DNA from: Rhizobium sp. NZLR1
GTDB taxonomy: Bacteria > Pseudomonadota > Alphaproteobacteria > Rhizobiales > Rhizobiaceae
NCBI RefSeq assembly: GCF_017357385.1
Contig: NZ_CP071632.1
Location: 191,501 to 255,500, forward strand
DNA: 64,000 nt
Direction of reading: 5' to 3'
Shown: positions 62,196 to 64,000 of the stretch, piece after piece
Position numbering within the stretch: position 1 is the first letter of the stretch
How the letters are laid out: the number at the start of each line of letters is the position of its first letter
The notes under the pieces: generated by a model
The model's database searches: none
Told to the model about the DNA's origin: nothing
What the model saw: the letters and a program-made list of their open reading frames with translations, nothing else
Translations under genes and position numbers: made by a program

Positions 62196-63427
62196 CCGAG
62201 CACCGTCAGTTCCGGCACGGCGACGGCAAAGCGTCCACCCCAGGCTCCGACCCTGCTGTTGGCCGCAACGACTTCGTTCTTGATGTTCCAGGGCAGGATG
62301 AGAATGTAGTCCGGCCGCGTCTCGTCGATCTTCTCAGGCGCATAGATCGGCAACTTGCTTCCCGGCAGGAAGTGTCCCTGCTTGTGCGGATTACGATCGA
62401 CCACGTAGTCGATCAGGTCGGTGCCGACACCGCAGAAATTCAGCAGCGTATTGCCCTTGGCTGCAGCGCCATAGGCAGCGACCGTCTTGCCGTTGCGCTT
62501 GGCCTCGTTGAGGAAGGCGAGCAGCCCGTCCTTGATCGGCGCGACGCGGTTCTGGAAGGCCTCGTAGATCTCGACCTTGTCGAAGCCGGCAGCCGCCTCA
62601 GCGGCGCGGACTTTGGCTAGGCCGTGACCGATTGCGTGAACCGTGGATGTTGCACGGCAGGCAAGCACGCGGAGGCTGCCGCCATGGGTCGGCAGTTCCT
62701 CTACGTCGAATACATCGAGGCCGTGCGCGGCGAAGACTTTTTCGACGGCGAGCAGCGAAAGATAGTAGAAATGCTCGTGGTAGACCGTGTCGAACTGGAT
62801 GTTTTCCATCAGCCGCAGCAGATGCGGGAATTCAACGCTGACAACGCCATCCGGCTTCAGAACGGCAGAGAGCCCGCCGACGAAGTCGTTGATATCAGGC
62901 ACGTGGGCCAGCACGTTGTTGCCGATGACGATGTCGGCGGCAAGGCCGCGGGAGACGAGGTCGGCAGCGGTTTCCTTGCCGAAGAAGCGCGCTTCCGTAG
63001 GAACGCCGATCTGCCGCGCCACCTCCGCGACGTTCTCAGCCGGCTCGATGCCGAGCACCGGCACGCCGGCCTCGACGAAATGTTTGAGAAGATAGCCGTC
63101 ATTGCTCGCCACTTCGATGACCTGCGACGCCGCGGTAAGGCCGAAACGTTCGCGGGCCATGATGGTAAACTGGCGGGCATGCTCCACCCAGCCGTCGCTG
63201 TAGGAGGAGAAGTAGGCATAGTGGCTGAAGATGTCTTCCGGCGGGACGAAAGCATCGGCCTGCACCAGCCAGCATTCGGAACAGACGAAGGCGCGCAGCG
63301 GATAGGATGGCTCCGGCTGCTCGAGTTGCTCTTCCGTCAGATAGGCATTGGCGAGCGGCGTCGAGCCGAGGTCGACGAAACGATGCTTCAACGGAGCATC
63401 GCAAAACCGGCAATTGTGCGCTGTCAT
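62192..63427 (-). CDS. Nucleotide-sugar C-methyltransferase
   Basis: 411 residues in the three-part layout of sugar C-methyltransferases (TylC3, NovU, EryBIII type). A zinc-binding N-terminus (CRFC at 6-9, CSEC at 54-57) is followed by a SAM domain (IEVASNDGYLLKHFVEAG, about 108-125) and a C-terminal C-methyltransferase domain (AYGAAAKGNTLLNFCG, about 325-340; PWNIKNEVV). It adds a methyl branch to C-3 of a 4-keto-deoxysugar. Overlaps rfbC and rfbG by 4 nt each, so these three steps are tightly coupled. Confidence 0.88.
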   Translation of the reverse strand: MTAHNCRFCDAPLKHRFVDLGSTPLANAYLTEEQLEQPEPSYPLRAFVCSECWLVQADAFVPPEDIFSHYAYFSSYSDGWVEHARQFTIMARERFGLTAASQVIEVASNDGYLLKHFVEAGVPVLGIEPAENVAEVARQIGVPTEARFFGKETAADLVSRGLAADIVIGNNVLAHVPDINDFVGGLSAVLKPDGVVSVEFPHLLRLMENIQFDTVYHEHFYYLSLLAVEKVFAAHGLDVFDVEELPTHGGSLRVLACRATSTVHAIGHGLAKVRAAEAAAGFDKVEIYEAFQNRVAPIKDGLLAFLNEAKRNGKTVAAYGAAAKGNTLLNFCGVGTDLIDYVVDRNPHKQGHFLPGSKLPIYAPEKIDETRPDYILILPWNIKNEVVAANSRVGAWGGRFAVAVPELTVLG

Positions 63428-64000
63428 GATACTGCTTCCTCATATGCCGCGATCTGGCCGAGCGAGAAGGCGCGCATGTCTTCGCCCTCGCGGTTGGCTT
63501 TGTACCAGGCGGCAGTCCAGTCGATGGTCTGTTGCAGGCTCAGCCGCGGGCGCCAGCCGATGGTGTCGAGCGCGAGCGCCGAGCTCAGGGTCAGCGCCGG
63601 CGCTTCGGGCAGATGTTCCCCCGGCGCCAGCCGCCACACGTCTTCGACGCGATGCGCACGCCCGAGCGCCTCGGCAAGTTCGGAAACAGTGGCGAAGCTT
63701 TCGGGATGCGGGCCGAAATTCAACGCATTCGGCAGATCCTTGACGCGTTCCTCGGTCAGCGCTTTCGCGAAGCCGAGATAACCGCCAAGCGGCTCCAGTA
63801 CGTGCTGCCAGGGGCGGATCGCCGCGGGATAACGCAGCATGATCGGCTGGTTGCTTTCGAAGGCGCGGATGAAATCCGGGATCAGCCGATCCCTGGACCA
63901 GTCGCCGCCGCCGATGACATTACCGGCGCGCACCGTGGCGAGCCTGAGATCTCGGCCATTGAAAAAACTGTCGCGGTAGCTCTGGCAGATGAGTTCGGTA
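63424..64000 (-). CDS. rfbG: CDP-glucose 4,6-dehydratase (partial, N-terminus outside window)
   Basis: About 192 C-terminal codons are in the window, and the frame runs off the right edge. LATVRAGNVIGGGDWSRDRLIPD and RPWQHVLEPLGGYL are the SDR extended-family segments specific for CDP-glucose 4,6-dehydratase. The enzyme makes CDP-4-keto-6-deoxyglucose, the precursor for the later steps in this operon. The YxxxK active site lies outside the window. The stop overlaps the methyltransferase start (ATGA). rfbF is expected just beyond the edge. Confidence 0.9.
   Translation of the reverse strand, partial: TELICQSYRDSFFNGRDLRLATVRAGNVIGGGDWSRDRLIPDFIRAFESNQPIMLRYPAAIRPWQHVLEPLGGYLGFAKALTEERVKDLPNALNFGPHPESFATVSELAEALGRAHRVEDVWRLAPGEHLPEAPALTLSSALALDTIGWRPRLSLQQTIDWTAAWYKANREGEDMRAFSLGQIAAYEEAVS

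Overview
The window is about 62% G+C, densely coded alphaproteobacterial chromosome. Gene content and protein sequences (yejABEF, a cpa/tad pilus locus with a small Flp pilin, a KTSC protein, CDP-sugar and exopolysaccharide genes) point to Rhizobium, most likely the R. etli / R. leguminosarum group. This assignment is from recognition of protein families, not from a database search.

Layout. (1) 1-7615: the truncated end of a murein endopeptidase gene (mepA) diverges from a complete yejABEF peptide/microcin-C-type ABC importer operon, followed by a D-2-hydroxyacid dehydrogenase. (2) 7746-12263: a small membrane protein, pncB (NAD salvage), a small RMF/CrpP-like protein convergent with and overlapping pncB, a KTSC protein, an unknown membrane protein of lower G+C, tRNA-Ser(GGA) and another small membrane protein. 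(3) 12580-24167: a nucleoside uptake and catabolism island. The plus strand carries a BMP-type binding protein, its ATPase and two permeases, then cdd, purine nucleoside phosphorylase, deoC and deoA. The minus strand carries deoB, add and upp. Imported nucleosides would be deaminated and phosphorolysed; bases go to upp and sugars through deoB/deoC to central metabolism. (4) 24277-36781: a complete Tad/Cpa type IVc pilus locus, with two TadE-like pseudopilins and a stand-alone secretin-N0-like protein on the minus strand, then pilA-cpaABCDEF-tadBC on the plus strand, and a TadD-like lipoprotein after a LysE exporter. (5) 36924-39746: M17 aminopeptidase, a MarR-like regulator and an NlpC/P60 hydrolase. 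(6) 39747-46810: S58 peptidase, LysR regulator, dipeptide-type ABC binding protein plus two permeases but no ATPase, and an amidase. (7) 46940-51581: a small conserved protein, a 973-residue kinase / M23-like / class III aminotransferase fusion, and purU. (8) 51799-64000: surface polysaccharide genes: acyltransferase, Wzy-like polymerase and GH5 glycanase on one strand, a Wzz/GumC-like co-polymerase on the other, and a translationally coupled minus-strand operon (rfbG, C-methyltransferase, rfbC, GT2, DegT aminotransferase, CmcI-like methyltransferase, GNAT) for a modified deoxysugar. Between the Wzz-linked small secreted protein and the GNAT gene sits a 356-bp palindromic mosaic element with 33-bp terminal inverted repeats.

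The most unusual items are the kinase-aminotransferase fusion (a predicted one-polypeptide kinase plus phospho-lyase), the MITE-like element inserted inside a stop codon without changing it, a perfect CtrA-type box in front of cpaB, the ATPase-less ABC operon, and the CDP-sugar C-methyl/amino-sugar operon. No CRISPR array, rRNA, phage or transposase gene was seen.
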